Shown here piece by piece: positions 6,438 through 8,016 of a stretch of 8,016 nucleotides of DNA. Source of the DNA: an uncultured Methylobacteriaceae bacterium (lineage in GTDB: Bacteria > Pseudomonadota > Alphaproteobacteria > Rhizobiales > Beijerinckiaceae); the NCBI GenBank assembly GCA_937872715.1, contig CALMTJ010000191.1:1-8016 (forward strand). Reading direction: 5' to 3'. The notes beneath the pieces were generated by a model, which was given only the letters and a program-made list of their open reading frames with translations, was not told the DNA's origin and ran no database searches. Numbering within the stretch: the stretch's first letter is position 1; each line of letters starts with the position of its first letter. Position numbers and translations under genes: made by a program.

Positions 6438-8015
6438 GTGCCCTTCTTCCCGAACGCGACCAACAGGGACCTCGTCACCGGCGGGACCGCGCTCCTTCTC
6501 CTGTCGAACCTCGCCTTCGCGGCCGCGCTGGCGCCCGCTCCCCGGCTCCTGCTCGTCGCGGGAGCGGTCCTCGTCGGCGGCCTTGCGCTGCGGAGCGCGC
6601 CGCCCCGGCCGGGCGGCACGCTCTGCCAGGGCGTGGACTGGAAGGCGCTCGGCCTTTGTTCCGCCCTCGCGACGGCGCTGCTCGTGCTCGGCGGCGGCGG
6701 CCACCTCCTCTACGCCAACTGGGACTGGCTGTGGCGCGACGCCGTGCTGGCCGACCTGTCGCGCCAATCGTTTCCGCCGCGCTACGAATGGGGCGGGCAG
6801 CTCTACATCCTTCGCGCCCCGACCGGCATGTACATGCTGCCGGCGCTCGCCGGCAGGCTCGGCGGGCTCGCGGTCGCGCATGCCGCCCTCCTCGTGCAGA
6901 ACGCGCTGTTCCTGACGCTGATCCTCTACGGCCTGGCGGCGCTGGCCGGGCTCCGCCGGGCCTTGTTCCTCGCGATCTTCGTCACCTTCAGCGGGCTCGA
7001 CATCGTCGGCCAATACCTGATGGCCGCCGAGCGCGGACAGGATCTGGCCGCGCTGGCGCTGCCTTCGCAGATCGAATCATGGTCGCCCTACTTCCAGTAT
7101 TCGAGCCACGTCACCCAGCTCTTCTGGGTGCCGAACCACTGCCTGCCCGGCTGGTGGTTCGCGCTGCTCGCCTGGCTCTGCGCCCGGCGCGAGATCAGCC
7201 TCGGCCTCGTCGGGGCGAGCTGCGTCGCCTCCCTGATCTGGTCGCCGCTCGCCATGGCGGGAGCGCTTCCGGTGCTCGTCTGCCTTCTGGTGCTTCGCTT
7301 CAGGGAAACGGTGCGCGACCCGGCCAATTGGGGCTACGCGGTCGCGGCGATCGGCTTCCTGCCCGTTCTGCTCTACCTCACGGACGATGCCGGCACGGTT
7401 CCGGGTCGCTTCCTCGTCCGGGAGCGCTTCTTCGCGCCGGTCTATGGGCAGTTCGTCCTCCTCGAACTCGCCTCCGGGATCGTGGTGCTGGCCTGCCGGC
7501 GGCATCTCCGGCCGGAGATGCGTCCCCTCGGGCTGGTCGCCGGGATCGTCCTCCTGCTGCTGCCGTTCTACAGCCTCGGCGTGGGAAACGACCTCGCCAT
7601 GCGGGGGTCCATCGTGCCGCTGGCGCTGCTCGCGATCGCCTTCGCCCTCGTGGTCACGGCCGTGCTCAGTCGCACGGTCGCGGCGGCCGCGGCCGCGGTA
7701 GTTGCGCCCCTAGGAGCCGCGACCCCGGCCTTCGAGATCGGCCGCGCGCTCGCCTTTCCCCGTTACCGGGCGAGCGATTGCAGCCTCCTCAGCGTGTGGG
7801 CGAGTCTGGACGGCCAGGGCTATATGGGAAACTACCTCGCTCGCCCCGACGGGCTCTCGCGCGGCCTCTTCGGTGACGCTCCGGGCGGGACGCCGCCGGC
7901 CGTGGCCGAACGGCGCGCCTGCTGGCCGGATTACCCCTTCGATCCGGGCCTCCATGTCTGGAACACGTCCAACGCGCGGCTGCGCGATCCGGGCCTCCGC
8001 TCGTCGCTTCCCTGA
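6438..8015 (+). CDS. polytopic membrane protein, putative GT-C-type glycosyltransferase
   Basis: The 525-aa product has about 10-11 predicted membrane helices between residues 13 and 428, then a soluble tail of about 97 residues. After helix 3 comes a probable periplasmic loop with ANWDWLWRDAVLADL (93-107) and LRAPTGMYMLPAL (125-137). Acidic residues in the first loop are the usual catalytic site of GT-C enzymes, which use lipid-linked sugars. Other striking segments are SGLDIVG (185-191), YFQYSSHVTQLFWVPNH (218-234) and GVGNDLAMRGSIVP (381-394). I associate these with an uncharacterised family of bacterial membrane proteins. The tail contains C448 and C495, possibly a disulfide if periplasmic. 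The start is GTG 6438, 7 nt after the glycosyltransferase stop, with only a weak GGGG upstream, which fits coupled translation. It most likely acts after the GtrB-like enzyme. The GT-C assignment is inferred. Confidence 0.9.
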   Translation: MPFFPNATNRDLVTGGTALLLLSNLAFAAALAPAPRLLLVAGAVLVGGLALRSAPPRPGGTLCQGVDWKALGLCSALATALLVLGGGGHLLYANWDWLWRDAVLADLSRQSFPPRYEWGGQLYILRAPTGMYMLPALAGRLGGLAVAHAALLVQNALFLTLILYGLAALAGLRRALFLAIFVTFSGLDIVGQYLMAAERGQDLAALALPSQIESWSPYFQYSSHVTQLFWVPNHCLPGWWFALLAWLCARREISLGLVGASCVASLIWSPLAMAGALPVLVCLLVLRFRETVRDPANWGYAVAAIGFLPVLLYLTDDAGTVPGRFLVRERFFAPVYGQFVLLELASGIVVLACRRHLRPEMRPLGLVAGIVLLLLPFYSLGVGNDLAMRGSIVPLALLAIAFALVVTAVLSRTVAAAAAAVVAPLGAATPAFEIGRALAFPRYRASDCSLLSVWASLDGQGYMGNYLARPDGLSRGLFGDAPGGTPPAVAERRACWPDYPFDPGLHVWNTSNARLRDPGLRSSLP

Positions 8016-8016
8016 C

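Noticed and set aside
5378..6619. 413-residue open frame on the minus strand over the glycosyltransferase
   Set aside because: It is a shadow of a well-supported gene. Composition is typical of reversed GC-rich codons and there is no motif.
6252..7013. 253-residue minus-strand frame
   Set aside because: It is highly charged, repetitive sequence antisense to the membrane protein and has no plausible start context.
7678..7700. GCGGCCGC repeats as a regulatory palindrome
   Set aside because: They encode an alanine run in a membrane helix and are explained by GC-rich Ala codons.

Overview
The window is high-GC DNA with strong G/C bias at third codon positions. It most likely comes from an alphaproteobacterium of the Hyphomicrobiales, plausibly a Methylobacterium-like member. 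The basis is the PolA type, a small secreted GCG...CRP protein, and REP-like palindromes of the kind common in rhizobia and methylobacteria. The genus is inferred from style; no rRNA or other marker is present.

Region 1 (1-189) is non-coding. It holds two REP-like palindromic elements facing each other, just downstream of polA. Region 2 (190-3273, minus strand) is a full-length polA for DNA polymerase I. All 5'-nuclease and polymerase motifs are intact, but the Exo III motif of the 3'-5' proofreading domain carries Gly where the catalytic Asp is expected. A low-complexity linker built from hairpin-forming DNA joins the 5'-nuclease to the rest.

Region 3 (3466-5368, plus strand) starts divergently from polA. 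It encodes a small secreted Gly/Arg-rich protein, then a leader of three stem-loops, a DoxX-type membrane protein, a YcbL-like metallo-beta-lactamase-fold hydrolase and an unrecognised 98-aa protein starting with TTG.

Region 4 (5444-8015, plus strand) is a tight two-gene unit. A GtrB/DPM1-type family 2 glycosyltransferase with two C-terminal membrane helices lies 7 nt upstream of a 525-aa polytopic membrane protein resembling a GT-C glycosyltransferase. Together they suggest making a polyprenyl-phosphate-linked sugar at the cytoplasmic face and using it on the periplasmic side to modify a surface glycan or protein. Substrate and acceptor cannot be read from the sequence.

Most of the window is ordinary chromosomal housekeeping sequence. 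I see no phage, insertion sequence, CRISPR array, tRNA or rRNA. The points most worth a second look are the altered PolA proofreading motif, the palindrome-rich PolA linker, the paired REP elements with a compensatory base change, the triple-hairpin leader before the DoxX gene, and the uncharacterised membrane partner of the glycosyltransferase.
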